DNA of 64,000 bases from UBA1422 sp041859095 (GTDB lineage: Bacteria > Bacillota > Clostridia > Peptostreptococcales > Anaerovoracaceae). The position numbers were made by a program, and so were the translations under genes. This document shows, piece by piece, positions 35,626 through 44,830 of this stretch. How positions within the stretch are numbered: position 1 is the first letter of the stretch; each line of letters begins with the position of its first letter. The notes under the pieces were generated by a model that saw only the letters and a program-made list of their open reading frames with translations, made no database searches and was not told the origin of the DNA. Where the stretch lies: positions 62,001 through 126,000 of the forward strand of contig JBHEKY010000028.1 in NCBI GenBank assembly GCA_041859095.1. Reading direction: 5' to 3'.

Positions 35626-35663
35626 CCACAAAACCTTTGTGTTTTTTGTGGTTATTTTTTTTA
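35626..35663 (+). promoter_or_regulatory. Terminator-like hairpin in the permease leader (possible attenuator)
   Basis: CCACAAAA / TTTTGTGG with a 10-base loop is followed by TTATTTTTTTT, between the promoter and the ribosome site. This could cause premature termination or, less likely, terminate upstream read-through. No known riboswitch was recognised. Confidence 0.5.
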
Positions 35664-35690
35664 GAAGATATTTTTTATAAGGAGGAAGAA

Positions 35691-37382
35691 ATGGCAGAAA
35701 AAGAAATGAGAAAGGCTGAGCATACCGCTGAGGGAGAAGGACTCCATCGTGGTATACAAGCTTGGCACGTTTCGCTCATCGCATTGGGCGGAATCATCGG
35801 ATCATGTTATTTCCTTGGACTAGGCGTAGTTTACGGAGATATGGGCCCCGGTGCAGTACTTATCGCTTACATTTTAGCTGGAATTACCATTTACGGCGTT
35901 ATGCAGTCTTTTGCAGAATTGCTGGTAAACATTCCAAGAAGAGGTTCCTACGTCACTTACGCAAAAGAATTTATGGGACCGTCTATCGCAACCGGTGTTG
36001 GCTGGGCTTACTGGGCAAACTGGATTTTCTACATTCCGTCGGAAGCACTTGCTACCGGATATTTCATGAACTACTTTATTCAGCTTCCAATTCCACAAGG
36101 AATTGCAGACTGGATGGGATCCTTTGCAGGGCTGTCCTTTGACGATGCTGCTTGGGCATTCTCCACATTTATTTGGGGCCTAGTTGCACTACTACTGTTG
36201 ACATTAATCAACGTGTATCAGGTTAAGTGGTTTGGTCACATCGAATCCGTTATGGCCATTGCCAAAATTTTGGCTGTTGCAATGTTCGTCATCTGCGGTG
36301 TCGGCATCTTCTTTGGTGTCGTTGGCACTATGCCAACAGGCGCTGGATATGATGGCGTCGAAGGCATCATCGGATTCCAGATTCTGCTTTCCGGCGAAGG
36401 TTCCACCTGGGATCAGCTGTTCCCTGCAGGCCTGATTATTATCGTCACCATGGCTATTTGGACACTGGTTAACTTCCAGGGCTCCGAAATTGTAGGCTTG
36501 TCCGCGGCTGAAACTCAAGACCCCGAAAAGAACATTCCTGCTGCTTGCAGAAAAGTTGCTTTCCGAATCATCCTGATTTACGTCATCCCCGTATTCCTGT
36601 TGACCATCATTTTCCCATATGCACAGATGGGCATCGAAGAAGTGGCTGGCGCGACTGAAGAATACTCAGTATTCGCAGTTGTTATGGAACAGTATGGATT
36701 AGGCTGGGCTGCCGGAATTTTCACCATGGTTACCATGATTGCAGCATTCAGCTGTGCTAACTCTGGTTTCTATGGCACAGTCCGTACCGTATATGGTCTG
36801 GCTGTTGAAGGTTTGGCTCCGAAGTTCTTATCAAAACTGAACAAATTCCATGTACCGCAGAATGCAACCATCTTCACCATCGTACCGATTTGGGTTGTAT
36901 TTGTAATCGGATATTCCCTGGATACCTTGGGCTTGGCAGGTGATAGTGGTTATAACTTCTATATTCGTCTGCTAGGTTTGTCCGGATTTACCGGAACCAT
37001 CTGCTGGGTAGCTATTTGCTGGTCACAGATTGTATTCAGAAAGAGACTGAAACAAAGAGGATACAAGATTGAGGAAGCCCTGACCGTTAAAGCTAGATGG
37101 TTCCCGGGACTTGCTTACTTCTCAAACTTCGTTATGATTGCTGCATTGATTGCTCTCTTCGTTGAAGACGCCTTCGTCTTCGTTGTCGGAGTAGCATGCA
37201 CCTTCCTTCCCATGATCGCATACAAAATAGCTGCTATGATGGGCAAAGTACGAACCACCGTTATTATTGGCCACGATGAAGTACTCTTCGACGAAAAATA
37301 CCCGGCTGGTTGTTTATTCTGCACAACAGAAGAAGACAAAAAAGAAGTCGAAATGGATGACAAATTCCCGCCGAAAGAGTAA
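35691..37382 (+). CDS. APC-superfamily amino-acid permease (AAT type)
   Basis: A 563-residue multi-pass transporter. The first span carries ALGGIIGSCYFLGLG, the APC glycine-rich motif, and ETQDPEKNIPAACRKV is the typical loop of amino-acid/H+ symporters. The cytoplasmic tail is charged and has a CLFC pair. ATG 35691 has an AAGGAGGAAG site; the longer frame starting near 35583 would begin in the promoter. Substrate unknown; a basic or other amino acid is likely for the AAT group. Confidence 0.9.
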   Translation: MAEKEMRKAEHTAEGEGLHRGIQAWHVSLIALGGIIGSCYFLGLGVVYGDMGPGAVLIAYILAGITIYGVMQSFAELLVNIPRRGSYVTYAKEFMGPSIATGVGWAYWANWIFYIPSEALATGYFMNYFIQLPIPQGIADWMGSFAGLSFDDAAWAFSTFIWGLVALLLLTLINVYQVKWFGHIESVMAIAKILAVAMFVICGVGIFFGVVGTMPTGAGYDGVEGIIGFQILLSGEGSTWDQLFPAGLIIIVTMAIWTLVNFQGSEIVGLSAAETQDPEKNIPAACRKVAFRIILIYVIPVFLLTIIFPYAQMGIEEVAGATEEYSVFAVVMEQYGLGWAAGIFTMVTMIAAFSCANSGFYGTVRTVYGLAVEGLAPKFLSKLNKFHVPQNATIFTIVPIWVVFVIGYSLDTLGLAGDSGYNFYIRLLGLSGFTGTICWVAICWSQIVFRKRLKQRGYKIEEALTVKARWFPGLAYFSNFVMIAALIALFVEDAFVFVVGVACTFLPMIAYKIAAMMGKVRTTVIIGHDEVLFDEKYPAGCLFCTTEEDKKEVEMDDKFPPKE

Positions 37383-37419
37383 TAAGACACACAACGAATA
37401 GAACCATTAAATACAAACA

Positions 37420-37456
37420 AAAGAGAGAGAACGGATTTCCGTCCTCTCTCTTTCTT
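37420..37456. terminator. Bidirectional terminator
   Basis: A long stem AAAGAGAGAG ... CTCTCTCTTT with inner ACGGA-TT-TCCGT, between convergent genes, flanked by A and T runs. Confidence 0.88.
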
Positions 37457-37468
37457 TATACGAATGCT

Positions 37469-37888
37469 TTATAGCAGTTCGGCTCGCTCCCGAATCCTCG
37501 TCTCTTCAGAGTCTGTGGCTTCATCAAGCTTGATGTCCACCAAACGCTTTTTCTTGGTGTCAGGCTCAACACAGACGAAAGTAAGAAAGCCATCGACATG
37601 TTGGGTTTTTTCGATTTCAGAGATTGCCTTGACATATACGACGACACTGGTATGTCCAACCTTCACCACTCTGGATTTTAGTGTTAATATTGTTCCCTTT
37701 GGAACGGGTTTCTTAAAAATAAAACCGTGGATGTTGATACATAGTACGTCCTGCGGCCTGCCATGCTCCGATGCAGCGGCGACAAAAGCGGCTTCCACCA
37801 ACCATTCTGCAGAACGACCGGCAAATAATGTGCCGTGGTGGTTCAGGTCCTCCGATTTGACCAGATGTGAGATGCTATACTCTTTCAT
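37469..37888 (-). CDS. Acyl-CoA thioesterase, hotdog fold (YciA/YkhA-like)
   Basis: A 139-residue single-domain hotdog protein. The family signature is NHHGTLFAGRSAEWLVEAAF followed by VLCINIHGFIFKKPVPKGT and VGHTSVVVYV. The usual catalytic Asp in WMDEAA is replaced in WLVEAA, so Glu may serve instead. It hydrolyses acyl-CoA to acid and CoA; chain preference is not readable. I chose ATG 37888 because AGGAGGA stands 8 bases before it; a start further upstream would lack this. Confidence 0.85.
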   Translation of the reverse strand: MKEYSISHLVKSEDLNHHGTLFAGRSAEWLVEAAFVAAASEHGRPQDVLCINIHGFIFKKPVPKGTILTLKSRVVKVGHTSVVVYVKAISEIEKTQHVDGFLTFVCVEPDTKKKRLVDIKLDEATDSEETRIRERAELL

Positions 37889-37922
37889 AAAGAATCCTCC
37901 TGATAGTTTTTTGGATGTACTC

Positions 37923-37952
37923 ATAGTACAGCAGCAAAGAAGGGTAAGTCAA
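37923..37952 (-). promoter_or_regulatory. Predicted thioesterase promoter
   Basis: On the minus strand TTGACT (37952-37947) and TACTAT (37928-37923), 18 bases apart, just upstream of the thioesterase start. Confidence 0.5.
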
Positions 37953-38202
37953 TGGATGGTTTCCGGATATTCTGTATACTTGTTCTACTACAACACAGCA
38001 GCAAGGAACATTCCCACTTGAACTTATTTGCTGTCATTTACTGTTTAATTTGCTGAATTCGGCAAACTTCAAAATAATCGTTGAAATACGAGGGTTTCAC
38101 GAGCGCTGATGATTGTGTAAATGTTCAAAAAATGTTTACAGACCCAACCTTCTGGGAGTAAAATAAGAGGAAGTATTGTTGTATTGTTTTAGGAGGGAAC
38201 AA
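37953..38202. other. Intergenic region with two palindromes and a permease promoter
   Basis: The 314-base gap between the thioesterase and the second APC permease holds no gene. Besides the thioesterase promoter it has an 18-base near-palindrome TTTGCTGAATTCGGCAAA (38049-38066), a TGTAAA-N13-TTTACA inverted repeat (38116-38140), and a probable promoter (TTTACA 38135-38140, TAAAAT 38159-38164, spacer 18). The second repeat overlaps the -35 box, as a repressor site would. Ribosome site AGGAGGG ends the region. Confidence 0.55.
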
Positions 38203-39993
38203 ATGAGTGAAGAAAAGAAGTCCATTGCGATGGACACCGGTGAACACGGTCTAAAAAAACATGACGTGAAAGTGTCCACTGTGGTCTTCATGATTTTCTG
38301 TCTTTGTGCCGCAGGCGCTTATGGTATAGAGGAAATGATACCAAGTGCCGGACCAGGACTGACACTAATCATGTTGATTGTGCTACCGTTTATATGGAGC
38401 ACTCCGTTGGGCCTCGTCGCAGCTGAACTGGGTTCTGCAAGACCCCAGGAAGGTGGCTACTATAAGTGGGTCCAGGAAGCACTGGGAGAATACTGGGGCT
38501 TCCAAGCAGGATGGTGGAGAACCATCTCGATTTATATTGATAACACATTATACGTTATTCTAGCAGGTGGTTATCTGGCAGACCAGTTTGACTGGGGGTT
38601 TATGCCTGAAACCATTTTTAAATTCGGCATGATTTTTGTTTTTACGTATATCAACATTCGTGGTGTCCGAGATGTGGGCATTGTCAGCACGATTTTGTCT
38701 GTTCTGGTTATTATCGCCTTCGGTATGGTTGCTGTTTGTGGCTTTATGAACTGGGAGCAGAATCCGTTTGATCCCATTACCGCAGACGGTCTATTTGGTG
38801 TAACCGGTTTCGAAGGGGTTGCATTCGAAGGGTGGATTTATTACATAGGAATGGGCATTGCGTTAGGTATGTGGATGTATTCCGGATATGAATCTATGTC
38901 CACCATTGCGGGGGAAGTGAAGAACCCTCAAGTGATTCCGAAAGCAACACTTATTACGGTTCCTTTGATTATGGCGGTTTATATTCTGCCTACAATCGCG
39001 GGGCTGGCCTCCATAGGGAGTGAAGACGCAGCTAAGATTCTTGATCCCCAAGTCATTGCAGACACCGCAGAGTATTGGGGTGTAAATGCAGCAGATGTGC
39101 CGGCATGGTTACTCTGGGGGACAGGATCTGGAACGATTGGCTATGCTGATGTCATCTCAGTTCATTGGGGTCCGATTTTCGGACTATTCTTTGTGGGCGT
39201 GGCTGTACTGGCACAGTGCTCCATCTATAATACATACATCGCATCAGGGTCCAGAGGATTCTTTGCTCTGGCAGATGACAACCTAGCACCGCCGATTCTG
39301 GTCAAGTGCGACAAAAAACACGGCGTACCTTACGTTGCTGTATTATCCGTTGCCATTACAAACATGGCATTGTGTGTACTACCTTTTGAAGTTGTCATAG
39401 TAGTAGATGTATTCCTGTTGGTTTCGGCCTACATCATGATTTTTATCTCTGCCATGATCCTTCGAAAGAGAATTCCGGCAGAACAGCTAAAGTTCAAAAT
39501 CCCGGGCGGATATGCCTTCCTCTGCTTGATTGCCATTGTACCCATTTTCATCGGAATCTGTTCCTTCTTTATCAATGGAACAGAGTACTTTATCGGGGGA
39601 ATGATTGGTATCGTTTCCGGACCCGTCTTGTACTACATTTGGAAACGGATGTACGGCGGACTGGCCAAAAAAGATCCGGTGGGATATCCACTGAATCCCC
39701 GCACAAAGCTGGCCGTTGGCGATACGCGCAGGATGTCATTTAATTTTCTGGTGATTGCCATTATGGGACTTATCGGAAAACCTTGGCTGTATTGGTTTGA
39801 AGGATCCGATTACTTTGGAGCAGCGGATGGATACTATGAGGAGACCTACCCGGATGGCATTCTAAATGTGCTGTTTGGAAATTGGGAAGGGATGCTTGGC
39901 GCGATACAATTGGCTGCTTATGTGTTCCTTGCAATCTCAGCAATCCTCTTCGTGATTTCATTGTCGGTAGAACCAAAAAAGATAAAATCCTAG
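38203..39993 (+). CDS. APC-superfamily amino-acid/polyamine permease
   Basis: A 596-residue multi-pass membrane protein. The first span has FCLCAAGAYGIEEMI, and a later loop has YESMSTIAGEVKNPQ, as in eukaryote-like APC and polyamine uptake proteins. There are two extra spans near the C-terminus. ATG 38203 follows AGGAGGG by 5 bases. Putrescine or amino-acid import would fit the aminotransferase at 56815, but this link is speculative. A strong terminator follows, so it is a single-gene unit with a possible operator. Confidence 0.88.
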   Translation: MSEEKKSIAMDTGEHGLKKHDVKVSTVVFMIFCLCAAGAYGIEEMIPSAGPGLTLIMLIVLPFIWSTPLGLVAAELGSARPQEGGYYKWVQEALGEYWGFQAGWWRTISIYIDNTLYVILAGGYLADQFDWGFMPETIFKFGMIFVFTYINIRGVRDVGIVSTILSVLVIIAFGMVAVCGFMNWEQNPFDPITADGLFGVTGFEGVAFEGWIYYIGMGIALGMWMYSGYESMSTIAGEVKNPQVIPKATLITVPLIMAVYILPTIAGLASIGSEDAAKILDPQVIADTAEYWGVNAADVPAWLLWGTGSGTIGYADVISVHWGPIFGLFFVGVAVLAQCSIYNTYIASGSRGFFALADDNLAPPILVKCDKKHGVPYVAVLSVAITNMALCVLPFEVVIVVDVFLLVSAYIMIFISAMILRKRIPAEQLKFKIPGGYAFLCLIAIVPIFIGICSFFINGTEYFIGGMIGIVSGPVLYYIWKRMYGGLAKKDPVGYPLNPRTKLAVGDTRRMSFNFLVIAIMGLIGKPWLYWFEGSDYFGAADGYYEETYPDGILNVLFGNWEGMLGAIQLAAYVFLAISAILFVISLSVEPKKIKS

Positions 39994-40030
39994 CATCTCT
40001 GAAGAAACGATTCAATACCATACAATATAA

Positions 40031-40066
40031 AAAAGCCCGGGCAATTCTGCCTGGGCTTTTTGTTTT
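40031..40066 (+). terminator. Rho-independent terminator
   Basis: AAAAGCCCGGGCA / TGCCTGGGCTTTT (one G-T pair) with an ATTC loop, then TTTTTGTTTT. Confidence 0.92.
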
Positions 40067-40106
40067 ATAATCCGTTGTACCAGTTTACATCAAACAGATA
40101 GAACCA

Positions 40107-41135
40107 TTACAATAGATGGACGCCTCCTAACAATTCGGCTTCCATTGCCATACGATGGTTGGGGCCATTGAGGCCTGGTTGACCACCGGTATGGAGGAAG
40201 ATGACCGTCTCCCCTTGAGAGATTTTGCCTTTTTTCACCTGGTCTAGCAACCCATAAAAAGTCTTACCGGTATAACAGGGATCCAAGAGGATGCCTTCTT
40301 TTCGGGCCATATAATAAACCGCCTCGCGGACTTCTTTTATAGGATTGTTGTACGCCCCAAAAGTGTAGTCATTGCTGATATGGAAATCCGAAAAGTCCGC
40401 TTTGTCTTTAAGATTGTAATAGTTTCGAACCTTCTCGTAATATGCCAGGGCATGAGCTGCCGGGTCTTTGTAAAAAGGTGCAATGGCTATGCCTTCCAGC
40501 GATAAATCCAAGCCTTCGTTTTGGATGCCGGTAAAAAGTCCCATATATGTCCCCATGCTGCCGACAGAAACCACCAGTTTGCTGGAAGAAAGTTTCAGAA
40601 AACTGGTCTGATCAGCCAATTCCACGGCGCAGTCGTAATACCCGGGGACACCGACTTCGCCGGAGCCACCCATGGGAATAAAATAAACCATTTCGCCGGC
40701 TGCTTCGTATTGACAGCGAACTCGGTCGACTGCCTGATTCAATTGATCTTCGTAGGGGATGTCCTTTTGGAGTTTTGACAAAAAAACGTCAGCGCCCATA
40801 ATCCGATCCAAAAGAAGATTGGAAGATACTTCTCCGGGATAGTCATCAATGGCAACGATGGCACATTTGAGTCCAACTTTGGCAGCAACCGCCGCAGTTA
40901 ACCTGCCGTGATTGGTCTGTACACCGCCTACAGTAAGCAGGGTGGTGGCGCCCTTTGCCTTTGCATCAAAGAGATAATATTCCAATTTGCGCAACTTGTT
41001 TCCACCCATTCCTAGATCTGTCATATCGTCCCGCTTCATGTAGAGTAAGATGCCCAGGTCTTCGGATACCCGGGGTAAGAATTGAAGGGGCGTTGGAAGG
41101 TTCAGGAAACTGATTTTTTGTCTGTTCAGTGCCAT
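40107..41135 (-). CDS. D-cysteine desulfhydrase / ACC deaminase-family PLP enzyme
   Basis: A 342-residue fold-type II PLP enzyme. The Schiff-base lysine is in MGGNKLRKLEY, followed by GGVQTNHGRLTAA, and the phosphate-binding glycines are in VSVGSMGTYMG. The QTNH form is closer to D-cysteine desulfhydrases than to ACC deaminases. Probable reaction: breakdown of D-cysteine or another D-amino acid to pyruvate, sulfide and ammonia. The ATG has an AAGGAGGCC site. It is divergent from glnS, with a shared palindromic promoter region. Confidence 0.83.
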   Translation of the reverse strand: MALNRQKISFLNLPTPLQFLPRVSEDLGILLYMKRDDMTDLGMGGNKLRKLEYYLFDAKAKGATTLLTVGGVQTNHGRLTAAVAAKVGLKCAIVAIDDYPGEVSSNLLLDRIMGADVFLSKLQKDIPYEDQLNQAVDRVRCQYEAAGEMVYFIPMGGSGEVGVPGYYDCAVELADQTSFLKLSSSKLVVSVGSMGTYMGLFTGIQNEGLDLSLEGIAIAPFYKDPAAHALAYYEKVRNYYNLKDKADFSDFHISNDYTFGAYNNPIKEVREAVYYMARKEGILLDPCYTGKTFYGLLDQVKKGKISQGETVIFLHTGGQPGLNGPNHRMAMEAELLGGVHLL

Positions 41136-41165
41136 TTCGGCCTCCTTTTTCTTGTTGATACGATG

Positions 41166-41194
41166 TTATTATAGCATACAATATGTTATAATAA
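41166..41194. promoter_or_regulatory. Divergent promoter palindrome between the desulfhydrase-like gene and glnS
   Basis: A 29-base near-perfect palindrome: TTATTATAGCATA, a CAA centre, then TATGTTATAATAA (12 of 13 pairs). Each arm contains an extended -10 (TGTTATAAT for glnS at 41185-41192+, TGCTATAAT on the minus strand), so one site would control both directions. -35 boxes are poor on both sides. Confidence 0.65.
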
Positions 41195-41225
41195 TTCATC
41201 AAATCGATTACATGGAGGTTCGGGA

Positions 41226-42878
41226 ATGTCTGAAAACAATGCAACATCAACTAATTTTATTCATAGCATCATCGAGAAGGATAATGAGTCAGGGAAATAT
41301 GGCGGCAAGGTGATTACCCGGTTTCCGCCGGAACCCAATGGATATTTGCACATCGGTCATGCCAAGTCCATCTGCCTGAATTTCACCACTGCCCAAAAGT
41401 ATGGAGGCAAATGCAATCTGCGGTATGATGACACCAATCCTGTCAAGGAAGACGTGGAGTATATCAATTCCATCGAGGAAGACGTAAGATGGTTGGGATT
41501 TGAGTGGGATGAAAGACTTTGGGCCTCGGACTATTTTGAAACCATGTACAACGCAGCTGTTGCACTGATTAACAAGGGCAAAGCCTATGTTTGCGAGTTG
41601 ACGGCGGACGAAATGAAAACATACCGTGGGACACTGACGGAGCCCGGCAAAGAGAGCCCTTATCGGAATCGCTCTGTGGAAGAGAACTTGGGTCTGTTTG
41701 CTGATATGAAAGACGGAAAATTTGAAGAAGGAGCCAAGGTGCTCCGAGCTAAAATAGATATGTCCTCCCCCAACATCAACATGCGGGATCCAATTATTTA
41801 TCGGATTGCCCACGCAATCCATCATAACACCGGAGGCGAATGGTGTATTTATCCTATGTACGACTTTGCTCATCCCATCGAGGATGCCATCGAAGGCATT
41901 ACTCACTCCATTTGTACCCTTGAATTTGAAGACCATCGGCCTTTGTACGACTGGTGTCTTAAGGAAGTTGGCTGGTGGCCCGCGCCGCCTCAGCAGATTG
42001 AGTTCGCCCGGTTGAATCTGACCCATACGGTCATGAGCAAACGACTGCTGAAGGGATTGGTGGACGATGGTATTGTGGAAGGCTGGGATGATCCCAGAAT
42101 GCCGACCATTGCAGGTTTGAGGAGAAGGGGCTATACCCCGGAAGCCATCAGAGATTTCTGCGATCGTATTGGTGTAGCCAAATCCAACAGCACTGTGGAT
42201 GTGGGACTTTTGGAGCATTGTGTACGAGAAGACTTGGCAGGACGTGTTGAAAGTCGTAATGTGGTAGAAAACCCCATCAAAGTGATTATTACAAATTACC
42301 CCGAAGGTATCCTTGAAGAAATGGAAATGGAGAACAACCGGAATATCCCCGAAATGGGTACTCGTCGGGTTCCGTTTGGAAGGGAAATCCTCATCGATGG
42401 GGATGACTTTATGGAAGTGCCATCTAAGGGTTATTTCAGACTGTATCCGGGAAATGAAGTACGACTCAAAGGCGCTTACTTTATTACATGCACAGAGGCA
42501 ATCAAAGATGAAATGGGAAATGTAGTGGAACTCCACTGCACCTACGACCCCCTCACAAGAAGCGGCGACGGATTTGAAGGCAGAAAGGTGAAAGGCACCA
42601 TTCATTGGGTGGAGGCTACCACAGCACTACCTATTATCGTTCGTCATTACGATTACCTGATGACAGAGGATGAATCCGGTCAGAATCGAATCAATCCCGA
42701 CTCCGTAAGGGTGCTCAATGCCTTTTCAGAACCCAGCCTTACAGCAGTAAGACCAGGGGACCGATTCCAATTTTTCCGCCATGGCTATTACATCGCAGAT
42801 AGCCGATTGACACAAGGCGACCATCGGGTCTTTAATCGGATTGTCGACCTAAAAAGTTCTTTCAAAGTAACCAAGTAA
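41226..42878 (+). CDS. glnS: Glutaminyl-tRNA synthetase
   Basis: A 550-residue class I synthetase of E. coli GlnRS length that charges tRNA-Gln directly. It has FPPEPNGYLHIGHAKS (HIGH motif), the GlnRS-specific YDDTNP segment, VMSKRLLKGL (KMSKS motif), and the two C-terminal anticodon-binding beta-barrels. Glutamate synthetases of this size lack that barrel pair. Many Bacillota instead use GluRS plus GatCAB, so its presence may reflect gene transfer. First of a likely run with malic enzyme 24 bases downstream. ATG follows TGGAGG. Confidence 0.95.
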   Translation: MSENNATSTNFIHSIIEKDNESGKYGGKVITRFPPEPNGYLHIGHAKSICLNFTTAQKYGGKCNLRYDDTNPVKEDVEYINSIEEDVRWLGFEWDERLWASDYFETMYNAAVALINKGKAYVCELTADEMKTYRGTLTEPGKESPYRNRSVEENLGLFADMKDGKFEEGAKVLRAKIDMSSPNINMRDPIIYRIAHAIHHNTGGEWCIYPMYDFAHPIEDAIEGITHSICTLEFEDHRPLYDWCLKEVGWWPAPPQQIEFARLNLTHTVMSKRLLKGLVDDGIVEGWDDPRMPTIAGLRRRGYTPEAIRDFCDRIGVAKSNSTVDVGLLEHCVREDLAGRVESRNVVENPIKVIITNYPEGILEEMEMENNRNIPEMGTRRVPFGREILIDGDDFMEVPSKGYFRLYPGNEVRLKGAYFITCTEAIKDEMGNVVELHCTYDPLTRSGDGFEGRKVKGTIHWVEATTALPIIVRHYDYLMTEDESGQNRINPDSVRVLNAFSEPSLTAVRPGDRFQFFRHGYYIADSRLTQGDHRVFNRIVDLKSSFKVTK

Positions 42879-42902
42879 CCCAAATTAAGTGGAGCAATAA
42901 AG

Positions 42903-44069
42903 ATGAATTACTACGAAGCATCTCTCAAAATGCATGAAGAGCATAAGGGCAAAATGGAGACTGTGGGCAAGGTCAGCGTCAAAAACCGAGACGACCTATC
43001 CACAGCATATACCCCCGGTGTGGCAGAGCCCTGCCGACGGATCAAAGACAACCCTGAAGAGGTTTACCGCTATACCAACAAAGGAAATACCGTGGCTGTC
43101 GTCAGCGACGGTTCTGCCGTACTGGGACTTGGCAACATCGGTGCAGCAGCAGCAATTCCCGTTATGGACGGAAAAGCGCTTCTTTTCAAAGAATTTGCTG
43201 GCGTGGACGCCATCCCTATTTGTCTGGACACTCAAGATCCGGATGAAATTGTGCGGATTGTCCAAACCTTGTCGCCGACCTTCGGAGGTATCAACCTGGA
43301 AGATATTTCTGCCCCACGGTGTTTTGAAATCGAAGAAAAACTACAGGATTTGTTGGACATACCGGTTTTTCACGACGACCAACATGGCACTGCTGTGGTG
43401 GTAGCCGCTGCCTTGATAAACTGTTCAAAAGTAACGAACATTGCAATTGATCAGCTGACGGTTTTGATCAACGGAGCCGGCGCAGCCGGCACAGCCATTG
43501 CTAAAATGCTTCTTTCCATCGGAGTCAAAGACATTCTGGTCTGCGACAAACATGGCATATTACAAAAGGATGACGAGAACCTTAACCCAGCCATGCAAAA
43601 ACTGGCTGCCCAAACCAACCTTTCCGGAGTAACAGGCATGTTGGCAGACGGCATTCGTGAGCGGAAGGTTTTTATTGGTGTGTCCGGACCTAAGATGCTG
43701 ACTGAAGAATTGATTCAGACCATGGCAAAGGATCCGATTGTATTTGCCATGGCAAACCCGGAACCCGAAATCATGCCCGATTTGGCAAAGGCGGCAGGGG
43801 CTGCCATTGTGGCCACCGGACGTTCGGATTTCCCAAATCAAATCAATAATGTCCTGGTTTTCCCGGGATTGTTCAAAGGCGCACTTTCTGTTCGCGCCCA
43901 GAAGATAACCGAAGACATGAAAGTTGCTGCAGCGTACGCACTGGCGGCTGTGATTCCCGATGGGGAGCGGAGTGCCGAAAACATTATTCCCGGCGCGTTT
44001 ACCCCCGGGGTTGCAGATGCAGTGGCTGTTGCTGTGGCCAGTGCTTGGACTGACAGAACTGAGGCATAG
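42903..44069 (+). CDS. NAD(P)-dependent malic enzyme (malate to pyruvate)
   Basis: A 388-residue short malic enzyme without the phosphotransacetylase-like tail. It has YTPGVAEPCRRI, GLGNIGAAAAIPVMDGKALLFKEFAG with the catalytic Lys, FHDDQHGTAVV, and the Rossmann LINGAGAAGTAIAKML. It decarboxylates malate oxidatively to pyruvate and CO2, giving NAD(P)H. Cofactor specificity is not readable. SD GTGGAG lies upstream. Between glnS and truA. Confidence 0.93.
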   Translation: MNYYEASLKMHEEHKGKMETVGKVSVKNRDDLSTAYTPGVAEPCRRIKDNPEEVYRYTNKGNTVAVVSDGSAVLGLGNIGAAAAIPVMDGKALLFKEFAGVDAIPICLDTQDPDEIVRIVQTLSPTFGGINLEDISAPRCFEIEEKLQDLLDIPVFHDDQHGTAVVVAAALINCSKVTNIAIDQLTVLINGAGAAGTAIAKMLLSIGVKDILVCDKHGILQKDDENLNPAMQKLAAQTNLSGVTGMLADGIRERKVFIGVSGPKMLTEELIQTMAKDPIVFAMANPEPEIMPDLAKAAGAAIVATGRSDFPNQINNVLVFPGLFKGALSVRAQKITEDMKVAAAYALAAVIPDGERSAENIIPGAFTPGVADAVAVAVASAWTDRTEA

Positions 44070-44074
44070 ACAAC

Positions 44075-44830
44075 ATGGTGCGAAACATTCTCTTAACCAT
44101 CGAATATGACGGAAGCGGATTCCATGGATGGCAAATTCAGCCGAAGTACAACACGGTACAGGGTACAATGCAAAAGGAACTCAGCAAAGTATTTGGGGTT
44201 CCGGTTGAACTAGATGGCACCAGCAGAACCGATGCGGGGGTTCATGCCTTCGGCCAACGGGCCACTTTCTCAGGAGAGTTTGGTATCCCAACAGAGCGGA
44301 TTATGTTTGCGGCAAACAATATGTTGCCGGGTTCCATTCACATTTCAAAGGTACAGGAAGTGCCGGAACGGTTCCATGCCCGATTCGATGCCAAGGCCAA
44401 GACGTACAGGTATGTGATTCACAACACCAAGAACCGCAACGTATTTGATCGGAACTACTGTTTATATGTGGGTCCACCACTTAACGTGGCGGATATGCAG
44501 GAAGCAGCGGCCCACTTCGTGGGTACTCATGACTTCAAAAGCTGCCAGGCAACCGGTGGCCCCCAAAAGCATTCTACAGTACGGACCATCAGCGAATTGC
44601 AAGTCAACCAGAACGAAGAGAAGATTACCATCGATGTCACTGGAGATGGTTTCTTATATAATATGGTGCGAATCATAGTTGGAACCCTGGTAGAAGTGGG
44701 CTTAGGGCGAATCAGGCCCGACCAAATTGAGGGAATTTTGCAGAGCAAAGACCGGGAGAGAGCAGGGCGTACTGCACAGCCCCAAGGTCTTTATCTGATG
44801 AGAGTATATTACGAAAGAGAGGAACTATAA
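44075..44830 (+). CDS. truA: tRNA pseudouridine synthase A
   Basis: A 251-residue TruA that makes pseudouridine at tRNA positions 38-40. N-terminal YDGSGFHGWQIQP and the catalytic Asp in SRTDAGVHAFGQ are intact, with KTYRYVIHN and DFLYNMVR-like segments following (GFLYNMVRIIVG). It begins 5 bases after the malic enzyme and overlaps the dCMP deaminase start by one base. Confidence 0.96.
   Translation: MVRNILLTIEYDGSGFHGWQIQPKYNTVQGTMQKELSKVFGVPVELDGTSRTDAGVHAFGQRATFSGEFGIPTERIMFAANNMLPGSIHISKVQEVPERFHARFDAKAKTYRYVIHNTKNRNVFDRNYCLYVGPPLNVADMQEAAAHFVGTHDFKSCQATGGPQKHSTVRTISELQVNQNEEKITIDVTGDGFLYNMVRIIVGTLVEVGLGRIRPDQIEGILQSKDRERAGRTAQPQGLYLMRVYYEREEL

Noticed and set aside
41289..42605. Open frame of about 438 codons on the minus strand opposite glnS
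   Set aside because: It mirrors a well-conserved GlnRS gene; the composition is typical of a shadow frame.
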